Shown here one piece after another: positions 10,241-20,791 of a stretch of DNA of 22,662 bases. The notes beneath the pieces were generated by a model that did no database searches, was not told the DNA's origin, and worked only from the letters and a program-made list of their open reading frames with translations. The stretch's first letter is position 1. Each line of letters begins with the position of its first letter. This DNA comes from Hypholoma sublateritium FD-334 SS-4 (lineage: Eukaryota > Basidiomycota > Agaricomycetes > Agaricales > Strophariaceae), in assembly GCA_000827495.1 (NCBI GenBank), contig KN817519.1, positions 944,058 to 966,719 on the forward strand, in the 5' to 3' direction. The position numbers were made by a program, and so were the translations under genes.

Positions 10241-13200
10241 GCAACGAGCCCAAGCTCAGCAGNGAAGTGCTTCACCTTNGGGGAGGGAAGCGCCTTGGTG
10301 AGGACNTCGGCGACCATGTCCTCGGTCGGGCAATAGACGAGCCGGATCGAGCCATTCTCGACGATCCAACGGATGAAATGGAATCGGATGTCGATGTGCT
10401 TGCTGCGCGCGTGGTACTGGTGGTCCTTCGTGAGCGCAATAGCAGATTGGTTGTCAGAAAAGAGGGTGGTGGCGTCGAGCGTGGTCCNGAAGACTTCGGT
10501 GATGAGAGAACGAAGCCAGAGGGCTTCCTTTGCGGCGTNCGTAGCCGCGACGTACTCGGACTCCGTGGTAGACAGGGAAACNATCTCCTGGCTTTTAGCA
10601 CTCCACGAAACGGNGCCGCCGTTCAAAAGAAAAGCGTACCCTGAGATCGCACGGCGATCCTCNGCCATGCTGCCGTCCGCGTCTGNGTACCCCACCAGCT
10701 CCCTCCCGGCGTTCCCATACGCCAACCACAGCTCCGTCGTGCCCTTCAAGTAGCGAAAAATTCGCTTTACGGCGTCCCAATGCTCGTGACCGGGGTGCGC
10801 AGTAAATCGCGACACGGTTTGCACCGCATACGCAATATCCGGGCGCNTTCCGAGCGCCGCATACATCAACGAGCCAACGGCTTCGTGATATGGCACATCG
10901 CGCATCCGCGCNAAATCGTGCGTCGTCGACGGGGATTGTGCGGANNAGAGCCGCACGTTGGGGTCCATGGGGATGGAGAGNGGCTTGAGGTCGTCAAAAC
11001 CATAGCGGCGGATAATGGATTCGAGGTACGAGCGTTGGGAGAGATAGAGGCGGCCAGACTCACGTTCACGGNGCACCTCGATGCCGAGAAGCCAGTGCAG
11101 CTCGCCCAAGTCCGTGATCTCCACGTGACCGGCGACGCGTGACTTGAAATCAGCAATCAACAAAGGTGACGTTGCGACGATTGTGCAGTCGTCGACGTGC
11201 ACCATGACCACGGTGAGTGCTTTCCCGTCCTCGCTCCGCTTGTGAAACACCGCCTGATCGACCTCGCAGCGCTTAAAACCCATGTCATCCACGAGGATCT
11301 CGACTAGGCGCTGGTACCAACGACGGCCGGACTGTTTGAGGCCGTAGAGGGTTTTTTGCAGCCGGCAGACGAGACTAGGGTCGGAGGCGTATCCGGGAGG
11401 CTGCCGCATGTAGATCTTCTCTTCGGAGGTGAGTTTCCCGTTGAGATATGCTCCCTTGATGTCGATCTGATGAATCTCCATGTCCTGAGCAGCTGCGAGC
11501 GCCAAAATCGCTCGGATCGACGCCAGGCGCGCAACGGGCGCNTATGTGTCGAAATAATCGACNCCAGGGACCTGNGAAAATCCCTGTGCGACCAGGCGTG
11601 CCTTGTAGCGGACAACGTTGCCCGCCGCGTCCTTCTTCGCTCGGAAAACCCATTTCGACCCAACAACATTCGCTCCCTCCGGCGGCTCCACCAGCGTCCA
11701 CGTCTCCGTCTCCCGCAGCATCCGCAACTCCTCCTCGATTGCCTTCTCCCACAGCGGCCAGTCCGGGCGGGATTTGGCTTCCCTGAGGTTCCGTGGCTCA
11801 AGTGCTTCGACCTCGCTGGTTTCCGCGGCCATCGCGTACTCATCCGTGAAATCGGCCGCCATCATAACCCAATCACCCTCGCCTTCTGCCTCCAGAGGTT
11901 TCTCAGCCTCGGCACCACCAGTAGACGACGTCTCGGGGGTGGGCAATTGCACGCCGCGCGTATAGGCGACGCCTTGACGGTTCCCAACAACCGCGCGACC
12001 ATCTAGGATGTCTCGCAGCCGCGCTGCTGGCTTGCGAACGCGCTTGGGACGTCCAGCGGATGTCGACACATCAGAAGAAGCATCAGACGGATGCTCATCC
12101 GCGACAGGTGTGGGCGTAGATGCTGCGCTTGTGCTTGCGCGTGGAGTTTCGACGACAGGAGTGGGATGAGAAGCCGAATCCGTGGTAAGTTCTTCAGCTC
12201 TCGTTTCGATAAATTCCCAACTCTCCCCCTNGAGACGAGAAGCTGACGCCCCCGTCTTATCNTAGTACACGTTGCGCTCCANGGTAACNGTGCNTTTCTC
12301 AGGCCAGAAAACGCGCACGCCCTTCGAACGATCGTCGATGCCCATCCACCGCCCCTCTCGCACCCGCCCNCCCAACTTGTCGCCACCCTCCACCCGCACC
12401 CACACCTTCTNGCCCCACTCNCGGACGTTGCTGAGGTCCGGCTTCTTGCCAAAAGCGGCCTCGTAAGGCGTCTTTCCATCGACGGCCTTTGTGGATGTGC
12501 GATTGAGTAACCAGACGACATGGCGTACGGCCTCNGCCCAGAGATATCGGGGGAGTCCACTGGCGTGAAGCAGAGCGCGCACGCGCTCCACTATCGTGCN
12601 ATTACGGCGCTCCGCNACGCCGTTCTCCGCGGGGGTATCGTGCACCGTGCGTTTCTGCGCGGTGCCGCGCGATCTGAGATGTAAGATGAATGCGCGCCCC
12701 TCATACTCTCCGCCTTGATCTGAGTGAACACACTTGATCTTGGCGTTGAGCTGCGTCTCACACCACGCTTCGTAGTCTTTGTAGGACTCGAAGACACCTG
12801 ACTTCTTCGCAAGGAAGTAAACGTTGGTAAGGCGCGTTTTGTCGTCGGTATACGTCACATAGTAACGCTTACCGCCTCTCGACTCAACAGGCGCCGGCCC
12901 CCAGACGTCGGTGTGGATTTCGCCGCCAAACTCCGTGGCTCGCTCGCCCTCGCGGCGCTTAGGCACGGATTTGCGCGTGGCCTTCGCGTAAACGCAAGAT
13001 TCGCAGAAGAACGGATCTCCAGCCGTCGTCTCCTCGAGGCGCACTCCAGCGACGAGTTTGTTGTTGACAAGACGGCGCGCGACATCAGGTGAGATATGAC
13101 CCATTCGGCGATGAAGTTGATCGATGCTGATCTTCTCCGTGACAGCGTTTGCGGAATCGGGTTCGTGCTCAACACGGTACAGGCCCTTTGCATTTTTAGG

Positions 13201-14841
13201 AACCTGCGCCACGCACTCGCCATCCGCTGAGCGAATGACGCACTTCCCGTTGCCAAACGTGGAAGTGAAACCCATCTCATCGAGACGCCCAATTGACACC
13301 AGGGTGTACCCAACCTCAGGCGCATAAAGCACCTCCGTGAGCCGAAGCTGGCTGACATCCACCCCATTTGGCAAGTCGATAACGAGCTCGCCTTCCCCGA
13401 CCGCGCTGAAATTGCCCTTATTTGCAGCACGTAAAATTTTCGGGGGAATTTCGGATAGGGTTTCGAAGTCGTCGTGGTAGGGAGATATGTGGCGCGTCGT
13501 TCCAGAGTCGAGAATCTCAACACGAGGTAAGTCATCAGCTTCCTGCTCCCGCGAAGTGGCACTAAACACGTCCGCAACAGGGTCCAGCTCCTCGAAAATC
13601 TCGCTCTCGCCGTCCGCCTCGTCCCAACTTTCATCGGCAAAATCTCCTGCGTCGCTCGCGACCTCGGAGAACCAATCAGGGCTGTCCTCGCCCTCCACAT
13701 CCTCGTCGTCGGAATTTTCGACACGCTCGAGATCCGGGAGAGATTCCGGGTCGAGCTCGGGGTCNGATGCNCTGACAGATTGCAGATCCGGCATGGAATC
13801 NGCGTCAGAGGGCACATGCGCCGANGTTGGCGCAGTCGAGACGTAGAAATCGTCCGACTCATCCTNGTCCTCGGTCTCGCAGCTCACAGCAAATACACCA
13901 TCGCTGTCCGAGTCCACGGCGTTCGCAGCGCCGCCCGACTTCTCACGTGAGCCTTCCGATTTCGATTTGCCCTTGCTGTCGCTCCTCGCTGAGTCCTTGG
14001 GTGGCTTCGGACATTTGTCCTTGAAGTGACCCTTCTCCCCGCAGTTCCAGCAGGTGACCTTGGACTTCCAGTCACTGCCCTTGCTGCTTCTGCTATGCCT
14101 GGATTTCGACGAAGATCCGACGGACATAGCCTCGTCCGCCTCGTCCTTGCCCTTGCCGCCAGAACGCCGGGTGCCGCGTTGCGTCTTCTGGCGCTCGTAC
14201 TCCTCGGAGATAAGAGAGATAAGCACATCGGGCATAATCGTCTTGTCAGGCGAGAACATCCGTGCTGCAGCAAGCTGCGACGACGCGAAGTTGGCGAGAA
14301 CAGTGGGAAGGGATGACAGAATGGTGGAACGGTAATCCTTCTCGTCGATATCAACGCCGACAGATGCTAATTCCTCTCGCTTGACACGTAGATTGTCGAG
14401 GAATTCACGAACGTTGGACTTCTCGGGGCACTTTGTCTCCAGGAACCGCGCACGCAAATCGGTCTGCGCGTACGCGCCCTTCTCTGTGTACTCCTTGACG
14501 ATGGCCTCCCAGCGCTCGCGAACAAGTGTCTTCGCGTGAATGCGCATCAGCGTCGAATCTGGGATCTTCTGTGTGAGTAAGGATTTCGCAGAGAGCTCAT
14601 CCTTGTCCCAACGCGCCATCGCAGCAAGCTCTTCAGCAGATGGTGGGCTAGGTGGCTTGCCGTCGGCTGGTGGCGCAGCCTCGGGACGTTCTGAACTACC
14701 ATCGAAGTGGCTCCAAAAGCCCTTCGCCTCAACGGCATCACGAAAACGAACACGGAAAATCGCCCAGTTCAATCCAGTAGGATCGAGCTTGGGGATAGAT
14801 GACGGAAGAGTGTCAGACAGAGATGTAGGGTTGGCAGACAT
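10234..14841 (-). CDS. Copia Gag-Pol polyprotein, 1535 residues
   Basis: A single frame makes the capsid and all enzymes for copying the element through RNA. Residues 1 to about 225 are a UBN2-like copia Gag. The zinc knuckle is C264-C267-H272-C277. A long acidic linker spans about 308-440. The aspartic protease motif DSG is at 445-447. Integrase has the zinc site H577, H582, C613, C616 and the triad D645, D708, E744 (35 residues between the last two), then GKTPYE near 789-794. Reverse transcriptase follows, with D1127 in [10 protein letters not shown] and VHVDD at 1214-1218. RNase H has D1387, E1427 in STTESEY and D1463 in SDNQSAI. There is no frameshift between Gag and Pol, so the protease presumably processes one precursor. 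Thirty-three residues are ambiguous because of N bases, mostly in integrase, RT and RNase H; all catalytic positions named are called. The start at 14841 is 78 bp inside the 5' LTR. Confidence 0.97.
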   Translation of the reverse strand: MSANPTSLSDTLPSSIPKLDPTGLNWAIFRVRFRDAVEAKGFWSHFDGSSERPEAAPPADGKPPSPPSAEELAAMARWDKDELSAKSLLTQKIPDSTLMRIHAKTLVRERWEAIVKEYTEKGAYAQTDLRARFLETKCPEKSNVREFLDNLRVKREELASVGVDIDEKDYRSTILSSLPTVLANFASSQLAAARMFSPDKTIMPDVLISLISEEYERQKTQRGTRRSGGKGKDEADEAMSVGSSSKSRHSRSSKGSDWKSKVTCWNCGEKGHFKDKCPKPPKDSARSDSKGKSKSEGSREKSGGAANAVDSDSDGVFAVSCETEDXDESDDFYVSTAPXSAHVPSDXDSMPDLQSVXAXDPELDPESLPDLERVENSDDEDVEGEDSPDWFSEVASDAGDFADESWDEADGESEIFEELDPVADVFSATSREQEADDLPRVEILDSGTTRHISPYHDDFETLSEIPPKILRAANKGNFSAVGEGELVIDLPNGVDVSQLRLTEVLYAPEVGYTLVSIGRLDEMGFTSTFGNGKCVIRSADGECVAQVPKNAKGLYRVEHEPDSANAVTEKISIDQLHRRMGHISPDVARRLVNNKLVAGVRLEETTAGDPFFCESCVYAKATRKSVPKRREGERATEFGGEIHTDVWGPAPVESRGGKRYYVTYTDDKTRLTNVYFLAKKSGVFESYKDYEAWCETQLNAKIKCVHSDQGGEYEGRAFILHLRSRGTAQKRTVHDTPAENGXAERRNXTIVERVRALLHASGLPRYLWXEAVRHVVWLLNRTSTKAVDGKTPYEAAFGKKPDLSNVXEWGXKVWVRVEGGDKLXGRVREGRWMGIDDRSKGVRVFWPEKXXVTXERNVYXDKTGASASRLXGESWEFIETRAEELTTDSASHPTPVVETPRASTSAASTPTPVADEHPSDASSDVSTSAGRPKRVRKPAARLRDILDGRAVVGNRQGVAYTRGVQLPTPETSSTGGAEAEKPLEAEGEGDWVMMAADFTDEYAMAAETSEVEALEPRNLREAKSRPDWPLWEKAIEEELRMLRETETWTLVEPPEGANVVGSKWVFRAKKDAAGNVVRYKARLVAQGFXQVPXVDYFDTXAPVARLASIRAILALAAAQDMEIHQIDIKGAYLNGKLTSEEKIYMRQPPGYASDPSLVCRLQKTLYGLKQSGRRWYQRLVEILVDDMGFKRCEVDQAVFHKRSEDGKALTVVMVHVDDCTIVATSPLLIADFKSRVAGHVEITDLGELHWLLGIEVXRERESGRLYLSQRSYLESIIRRYGFDDLKXLSIPMDPNVRLXSAQSPSTTHDXARMRDVPYHEAVGSLMYAALGXRPDIAYAVQTVSRFTAHPGHEHWDAVKRIFRYLKGTTELWLAYGNAGRELVGYXDADGSMXEDRRAISGYAFLLNGGXVSWSAKSQEXVSLSTTESEYVAATXAAKEALWLRSLITEVFXTTLDATTLFSDNQSAIALTKDHQYHARSKHIDIRFHFIRWIVENGSIRLVYCPTEDMVAXVLTKALPSXKVKHFXAELGLVAV

Positions 14842-14906
14842 GGTTGACAGTTTGTGATAGGCAGAGGTTCAACGAATAAACGAGTTTCTAGATTGTGCAG
14901 GGGGCG

Positions 14907-14918
14907 GGGCCCATAACC
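14907..14918 (-). other. Primer binding site, initiator tRNA-Met internal type
   Basis: Directly next to the 5' LTR, the element strand reads GGTTATGGGCCC. This pairs with the anticodon-arm sequence GGGCUCAUAACC of eukaryotic initiator tRNA-Met, with 11 Watson-Crick pairs and one G-U. It does not match the usual TGGT complement of a tRNA 3' end. Copia-type elements are known to prime from a cleaved half tRNA-iMet, and this fits that mode. Confidence 0.8.
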
Positions 14919-15302
14919 TGTAAGGAATCTAATATGACGTTAATCTCAGGCGTTCGGGGGACAAACGACTATGAATTCAATGTACCTAATATGACGTTAA
15001 TCTACGGGGCGTCATAAGTATAAGGTAAAGTAAACGGTAAAGTAAAAGTAGCTCACCTCAGGCGTTCGGGGGACAAACGACTGAGGTGCGCGAAACGGTA
15101 TCTACGGATTCTAAATACGTGTAAGTAAAGAATCCGTGGTTTCANGAACACATGCACAGAACAAGATAACGATTGCGTGAGCACACGCAAGGCAAGGAAT
15201 TTCAAATAACAGAAAGAAATAAGTCNGTACTGAGAATGCGCCGCACAACGGCGGCCGAACGAATCGGATGCGCGTTGCACGTTTGCGCGCGTTATTCCAA
15301 CA
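14919..15302 (-). repeat. 5' LTR of the copia element (right in window)
   Basis: 384 bp, matching 9843-10226 at all called bases, with N at 15145 and 15226. On the element strand this is the promoter-bearing LTR upstream of Gag-Pol. No clear TATA box was identified. Confidence 0.96.
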
Positions 15303-15307
15303 AGATC
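15303..15307. repeat. Target site duplication, right copy (AGATC)
   Basis: Exact match to 9838-9842. Rejoining the flanks at one copy gives array sequence that resembles unit 1 near 5315-5335 (CCGAAAGTACTCTGGA against CCGTAAGTACTTGGAG), as expected for insertion into a pre-existing unit. Confidence 0.95.
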
Positions 15308-16579
15308 CGTAAGTACTTGGAGTATGTGCAGTCCGCCTGATAATAACCTCTGAGGTTTCATCGCTCCGGTATCGGCGACGCAGAGAGCACAGCACTTTTC
15401 AAATATCACGGACGTCATGTAGATGGACATAAAGTACTGTCTGCTGAAGAACGGGCCACAGCGCAAGAAATCATGACGCAGAGCTCAATCGAGTGCATTC
15501 GCGGTGGCGTTAAGAATCGCGGGAGGCGCGATGGCGCTATGGAATAGAGCCAGGGGTGCTTGGTGACACGGATTTATGTTGTTAGAGTCGTTCTCGCAGG
15601 TGAAGGGCAATACAGCAGGCCAGGCCCTGTGCGCGCCCATGCGTTTCTGGACCAGAAGATTTCAGCGCCACGACTGTAAGAATTGGTCGCGATGGGGGAG
15701 CGTGTGGGCACTGTGCTTACGAGACGCTGTTCGGGAAATGGAACGGTATCGTGGACTGGACGCAGTAGAGCGAGCACAGGCATCGGCATCCCTGGTTCTT
15801 ATTCTGCACCATATTCCCGTCGCATGGCCAGACGATCATGAGAGGGACCTGCGTGGTCATATACACGCCGCGTCAACGAGAAGAGACACCCGGTGCGGCG
15901 ACGGGACTTGGGGGGGATGCGGAGGTGCGCGGGACCAGCTTCGCGTTTGTGGGCATGGGCGCGCTGAAGCTCGTAGTAAACATATCGCGGGAAGTGTACG
16001 AGCAACAGAGGTCGAGTGGGACGGAGATGCAATGGCACGGAGCGGGGGCGGGGAGCGGCGCATCCTCGGCTTCGCACGGTCGTTGGTTGAAGCGAGAGCG
16101 GGGCGGGCGATTACGCCGTGCTTTAGGCATTGTCGTCCTGGGGCGCGTGGTACGCAGAGCGCTCCGGGCGCCAGCCAGAGGTGCGGAGTTCCGCATGCGG
16201 TTGGGTTGGGGCACGGAGACGAGCGTCGGGAGTCGGGACACGGGGCGCCGAGGTTCACGCAGGGGAACACCGGAGATTTTTGGGGAAGACTTTCGGCGCG
16301 ATTCTCGCAAAAGCTCGGATTGCGTTGGACGTGCACGACGACGTTGAGAGCAAGTCGGGGCTTGGCGCGGTCCGCTGCGTTATGTGTATCTCAACCAAAC
16401 AACGCGCCCTTGTCTTCCCGCTGCCACCATGATCACGCAGACGGGTCCTTCCCCAGCACCCGACGCCCCGCAAGCACAAAATCGCATCCATCTGGCATAC
16501 CGTCATGAGACCCGCTCCAGTTCTCGAGCGCGTTCCGCTTATGCATACAGCTGGTCTTCCGCGCCACTGTGATCCCTCA

Positions 16580-16624
16580 GTGAGTATCCAACCTACCGCT
16601 ACTACTACTTACTGAAGGCCGTAG
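16580..16624 (+). other. Intron-like block i1, unit 2
   Basis: Donor GTGAGTATCC, branch-like CTTACTGAA, and acceptor GCCGTAG before ATTCCGCTGCAG. Same length (45 nt) as 6867-6911. Its consensus quality is better than that of the unit 1 copy. Confidence 0.45.
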
Positions 16625-17095
16625 ATTCCGCTGCAGTATTTCGCGTTTGCGCTGGCGCCATGCATGTCACCCATCCGTGTCATCCCCCGTATCGCGCTGG
16701 CTTGCCGACATCCCCACCCCGGACCCGCGCCCCTTCTACGCTGCTCCAGACAGCCGACGACGACCCTGGGCAGACGCATCTGACACACGGAGTCGCGCAA
16801 TGAGCCCGTAGCCCTCGCGCTTCCACCCACCAGACGATCGCGGACCTTCGCCGCTACCCTCGCTCGCCTTCTGTATTACCCCATTATTCTGAGCCGATGT
16901 GCGTTCGTCAAGACGCGTCCAGCGCGCGACTCCCACTGAAGATCAGCATCAGCATAATGTTGCTCTGTCGCCCCAGATAAACGCCGGTCGTCTGGGCTCC
17001 ATCCTCGACCGCTGCACCATCACTTGGACAGACAAGCTGCAGGACTCTGCTTGCCTCTTACGATGTGGTCGCCGCCGCCTCTCCGTTGTCTTTCT

Positions 17096-17145
17096 GTGAG
17101 CATCCAACCTCCCCCTGCTTGCCGTTAACTTACTTATGCCCCCAG
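17096..17145 (+). other. Intron-like block i2, unit 2
   Basis: Donor GTGAGCATCC, branch-like GTTAACTTAC, and acceptor CCCCCAG before ATTCCTCGC. Same length (50 nt) as 7399-7448. The exon-like interval between i1 and i2 is 471 nt here and 487 nt in unit 1, a difference that is not a multiple of three. Confidence 0.45.
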
Positions 17146-18144
17146 ATTCCTCGCGCCCGCACGCCCCGTCTCCGTATCCTCAGGTGTTCCCTGCACCCCT
17201 CTGCTTCACCGGTATCTCCTCCATTCCAGAGACCACTTCCACTCCATGCCTCTCTTCCGAGACGGCTACCTACGACCCATATGCACATTGAACACTCATT
17301 GTCAGCGCGTCGCCCTCACGCCCCCACTCGCTGGCTCTGTTTACGGACACTCGGGTACCTCTAAGACGCTCTCCGCCAAACCTATGCCATTGCTGCACCA
17401 CCTCCGCAGCTCCACCGCAAGATCAACCTCGCGCGGCATGCGCGCACTCCAGCTGTTGTCATTCTAGATGCACAGTCGAATTGAGCGCCCTGTTTACGGA
17501 AGACTCCTTTGCACCAAACGCTGCATAGATTTGGTATTGCAGTGACCGGCGTCTCTTGCGTAGCGATGCCTACCTGCTGAGATTCGAAGCGTCCACTGCG
17601 TGGGCTTTGCTGAGCAGCAGGCGCCGCAGATTCGGAGCGCTCTGACTTCCGGGGCCTCTGCACACTGCAGTGGAAGATGCGAATAACATCGTTCACGTAA
17701 GTCTACCTATGCAGCTTATATAGTATTCGACTGACTCCAACCATTGCCGACAGGCCACATCCCACATACATACGCACTGGGAGATACTCTCGCAGGAGAG
17801 GTTCAAGCGGGACGCCGCGTCATTGCTGTGTCGTGCAGCTGATCTGCAGCCTTGGACTTAACCTACATCGTCTCCGGGGCATCGATTAGACACCGCAAGA
17901 AAAGTGCTTTTGTCCACTTAAATGCAGCTCAGTACACGCCAAGCTGCGCGGTACCGGCACACCCGACGGCTAGGCGCTCTGCCTGCTCCCTTTCCCGTTC
18001 CCGACGCAATCCCGACGGTTTATATCTCCATCTCCCGCCTTCCTACCGCCTGGAACATGGCCCGGGTGTCTACCTACGCCATCTGCGCCCGCAAAGAGGC
18101 TGACCACCTGCAGGTTCTGAAAATATAGGGAATTCAATACCTTG

Positions 18145-18276
18145 TCCCGCCGCACTCTTTCGGATGTGACATGTCGTGACATTCGTGATAGTATGCATGT
18201 CCTGGCCGCCCCCGACACATTTCCCCTCCTACCGAAGGCACCGCTCGACGCGCCTCCGCCGAAGTCACTTCAATAG
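18145..18276 (+). repeat. Best-conserved 132-bp block of X, copy 2
   Basis: Gap-free match to 8321-8452, ending at the same TAG. Upstream of it the frame is not kept, because the matching sequence near 18100-18140 has a stop and a shift. Confidence 0.6.
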
Positions 18277-18599
18277 AACGAGATGCTACCTGGCCAGGTT
18301 CTGTCGGATAGACGGCTTACCCTGCGCTGCCGTTCGACGATAAGACCTTCCTTTGCGGGGGTTCGTTCGGTCATTCTTTTGGGACGTGATATTATCGCGT
18401 TGTGGTTACACCTTCCGGCCGCCTCTTGAATGCATCAAGTACATACCGCCACACTGTGGACCCTAGAATTTACACCCTGTATCAAGTAGAAGTAGCTTTA
18501 CAGGGACACCACATTCCGCGCCTTCAAATCGCGTCGATGACTTTTATGCACATGTATTTCATATATTAAAAAAATTACCAGACCTGTAATTACGAGAGA

Positions 18600-19420
18600 A
18601 ACTCAGATCGCAGATGGCGATTTGCAAACAAATCCGTTCATGTGGACGACGTGATGTTGATTAAGGTGGAACAATCCGCGCTAGTGCAGTCGGAGTCGGG
18701 GTACTTTTTGCCATGTAGCAGGACACCTCGCGCGATATGCCTTCCTGATCGCGTCGTGCCCGTCGATGAGCGAGGTCGAAGATAAAAGTCGAGTTGATTC
18801 TTAAAAGAGTTGCTATCGGGCTGTGGAAAATCAATAGGCGAAAATTGCCAATGGACATACGCTACCGATAATCACCCCAAATAAACTGCTGAGAAAGCTC
18901 CACAGACGACCGAGCTTGGGAAAGCCGCAAAGATACACATGTATTCTTCTTGGTGTCACGAATGATGTCTACCATCCCACATAACACTCAGGCGTCGAGT
19001 TGCGATCTCCGCCGCGCGGGCAATGACGAGGGATCAGGTAGAGGTGACTCGTCACTTTCTCAATAGAAGTTGAATGCACACTCTAGAATAACGGTTCGCA
19101 TGAGCTCATTATCACTCTAGCTCGTCAAATCTCACCTCGAGCAGCCCAAGGGTGGCCATACCTGGCTCGTGAATGTTGGATGAACCACCATGAAAACAAA
19201 CTTCACGAAGTGCATGTCAGAAACGAGTATCATTGAGATTGTCATCGCTACAAGGTCTGACACATTATTCAGCCCCTTGAGTATGAATCGGACGATACTG
19301 GTCGCGATATTGATCATCAAGTCAACATGCATCCCGCGACCGGTGAAGTTGATGGTGATCGGTGGTTCTGGTTGAAGAACGCCGTAAAATTGTTTGTGTG
19401 TATAATCTCGCAGCGGGGCA
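18600..19420. repeat. Array unit 2, Y-type part
   Basis: Third Y copy, ending shortly before the transposase-like gene. It holds AATCTCACCTCGAGC at 19128-19142 and the CATAACACTCAGGCGTCGAG landmark near 18979-18998. The minus-strand frame 19132-19332 is hydrophobic and suggests membrane-spanning stretches. Its counterparts at 9480-9600 and 4870-5061 are interrupted or shifted. It may descend from a membrane-protein gene, but I cannot name a family. Confidence 0.6.
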
Positions 19421-19535
19421 ACATTACAGCTGTTTTCATAAAGGTTGACACTTGTGCGTCATTTTCAAAACATGAGCAAATTTGGTACTTAGAGAAATTT
19501 GAGCTAAATTTGTACTTTACCGTGTTACTCCGACC
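19421..19535 (+). promoter_or_regulatory. 5' flank of the transposase-like gene
   Basis: AT-rich leader. AAATTTGGTACTT at 19478-19490 and AAATTTGTACTT at 19506-19517 are near-identical direct repeats, with a third AAATTTG at 19495-19501. They end 18 bp before the start codon. They could be transposase or transcription factor sites. No terminal inverted repeat was recognised. Confidence 0.35.
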
Positions 19536-20621
19536 ATGCCCTATCGTCCCATCAGCCGCGACTTGAAGCTTGCTGCCATACGGCTCTACGAGCGAGAGAT
19601 TTTGCCTCTTGATGATATTCTGGACATCATGACTTTGTCTAGAAGTACTTTCTTTCGTATCCTTGGGTTCTGGCGCGATACAGGCGACGTTGTTGTGCAT
19701 AGATTTGGAACAATCAAAGGCCGCCCCCGCCTACTCAATTTTGACGACATTCACTACATCTTGCAACTGGTGCGCCTCCGCCCTGATTGGTTCCTAGACG
19801 AGCTTCTCGACCTTTTGAAAACCAACCGCTTTATCTCTGTTCACTATGTCACTATTCATCGGGAGCTTCAAAGAGCCGGGGTCTCATACAAAAAGCTCAA
19901 GAAAATTGCCTCTGAGCGCAAGGAAGAGGCTCAAAATGCATATATTGCTCATATTTCTCAGTACGAGCCTGAGGAAATTGGGTTCATCGATGAGACTTCT
20001 AAGAATGAGAAGACGGCTTCCCGTGGATATGGAAGATCTAAAAAGGGACAACGTGCTATCATGCGCCAACGCTTTGTCCGTGGAACTCGTCTCTCGGCAA
20101 CTGCTCTGCTTACTGTCAACAGAATTGTGGCTTCTACTGTTGTCGAGGGGTCGATGAACCGAGAAATGTACCTGGACTTCTTGGAACACCATGTTGTGAG
20201 TGTCATCCCTTGTCTGGGCTCCGTTTTGGATATCACTAATCTAATCTAACCCTCAAAGATGCCTATAACTGCACCGTATCCTGGTCCCTTGAGTGTGTTG
20301 ATCATGGATAATGCTCCAATTCACCGTGGTGATCAAATTCTGGAGCTCGCTGACCGATTCAGTAAGTTTTATCAACTATATCACTGAGTTTATCAGCTGT
20401 TCATATCCACAGGTGTTCGCATTGAATACCTACCCCCATACTCTCCTGATTTGAATCCAATCAAAGAGGCGTTCTCAAAGATCAAGGCATTCATCCGGCG
20501 CAACAATGATGTGTTTCTTTCGGCTCCATCGGAGGCCATAAGGTATGACATGTTCATTGCGATGGATGTAATTACAAAGAGCGATGCAATTGGCTACTTT
20601 ATACATGCTGGGTATTTCTAG
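19536..20621 (+). CDS. Tc1/mariner-type (DDE_3) transposase-like protein with Glu-to-Lys change
   Basis: Three exons (19536-20195, 20259-20361, 20413-20621) join in frame to 323 residues, with GT-AG introns of 63 and 51 nt; the first has CTAATCTAAC near its acceptor. Residues 5-60 form a helix-turn-helix region of the homeodomain-like type seen in IS630/Tc1 transposases, and 63-130 a second helical, probably DNA-binding, region. The catalytic core shows D152 in FIDET, D237 in IMDNAP and the YSPDLNPI signature at 264-271. The third acidic residue is expected 34 residues after D237, at position 272, but the codon there is AAA (Lys); E273 is next to it. In most relatives this position is Glu, so the protein is probably inactive as a transposase, or domesticated. 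The stop is TAG, and it converges on the gene ending at 20792. Confidence 0.9.
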
Positions 20622-20691
20622 GTCTAATAATGCAGGATTGTTTACGGTGCAATAATGTGTAATAGAGACAAACTGAAAGCATTGACAAGTG

Positions 20692-20732
20692 AATAAAAAG
20701 CAGAGCATTGAAGACGACCGAAAGAAAATAAA
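20692..20732 (+). terminator. Poly(A) signals after the transposase-like gene
   Basis: AATAAA occurs at 20692-20697 and again at 20727-20732, about 70 and 105 bp after the TAG, in the 170-bp gap between the two convergent genes. No matching AATAAA was seen on the minus strand in this gap. Confidence 0.5.
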
Positions 20733-20791
20733 GATACAATTACAAGTTGAATTTTACTCTGAGAAGCGACGTACGATCAGTTCGGAGGGCT

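Larger units (their letters stand above)
9843..15302 (-). mobile_element. Complete Ty1/copia LTR retrotransposon (5460 bp)
   Basis: Two 384-bp LTRs with TG..CA ends enclose a single Gag-Pol frame in the order Gag, protease, integrase, RT, RNase H. Integrase before RT defines the copia superfamily. Primer binding site, polypurine tract and a 5-bp target duplication are all present. The element lies in unit 2 of the array, between sequence equivalent to the Y tail and the start of X. The LTRs agree at every called base (two N in the right one), so the insertion is recent. The coding frame has no stop or frameshift, so it is potentially autonomous, subject to its many ambiguous bases. Confidence 0.97.
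15308..18560. repeat. Array unit 2, X-type part (after the insertion)
   Basis: Diverged copy of 5310-8760, with the same order of landmarks. It is shorter than unit 1 by many small indels. Frames that are long here (15576-16508 plus, 15857-16336 minus) do not correspond to those of unit 1 past the indels. For example, the plus frame agrees around 16021-16060 and then shifts. The block at 17852-18103 resembles 8035-8280 at the protein level in one frame but meets a TGA. No gene is supported. Confidence 0.75.

Noticed and set aside
11356..14857. Several antisense and off-frame open frames inside the copia element
   Set aside because: All lie over the 1535-residue Gag-Pol frame, which carries ordered catalytic motifs. 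They are composition shadows.
15576..16508. Plus-strand open frame of 310 codons
   Set aside because: Frame not kept in unit 1, no recognisable domain, and several antisense frames are equally long over the same DNA.
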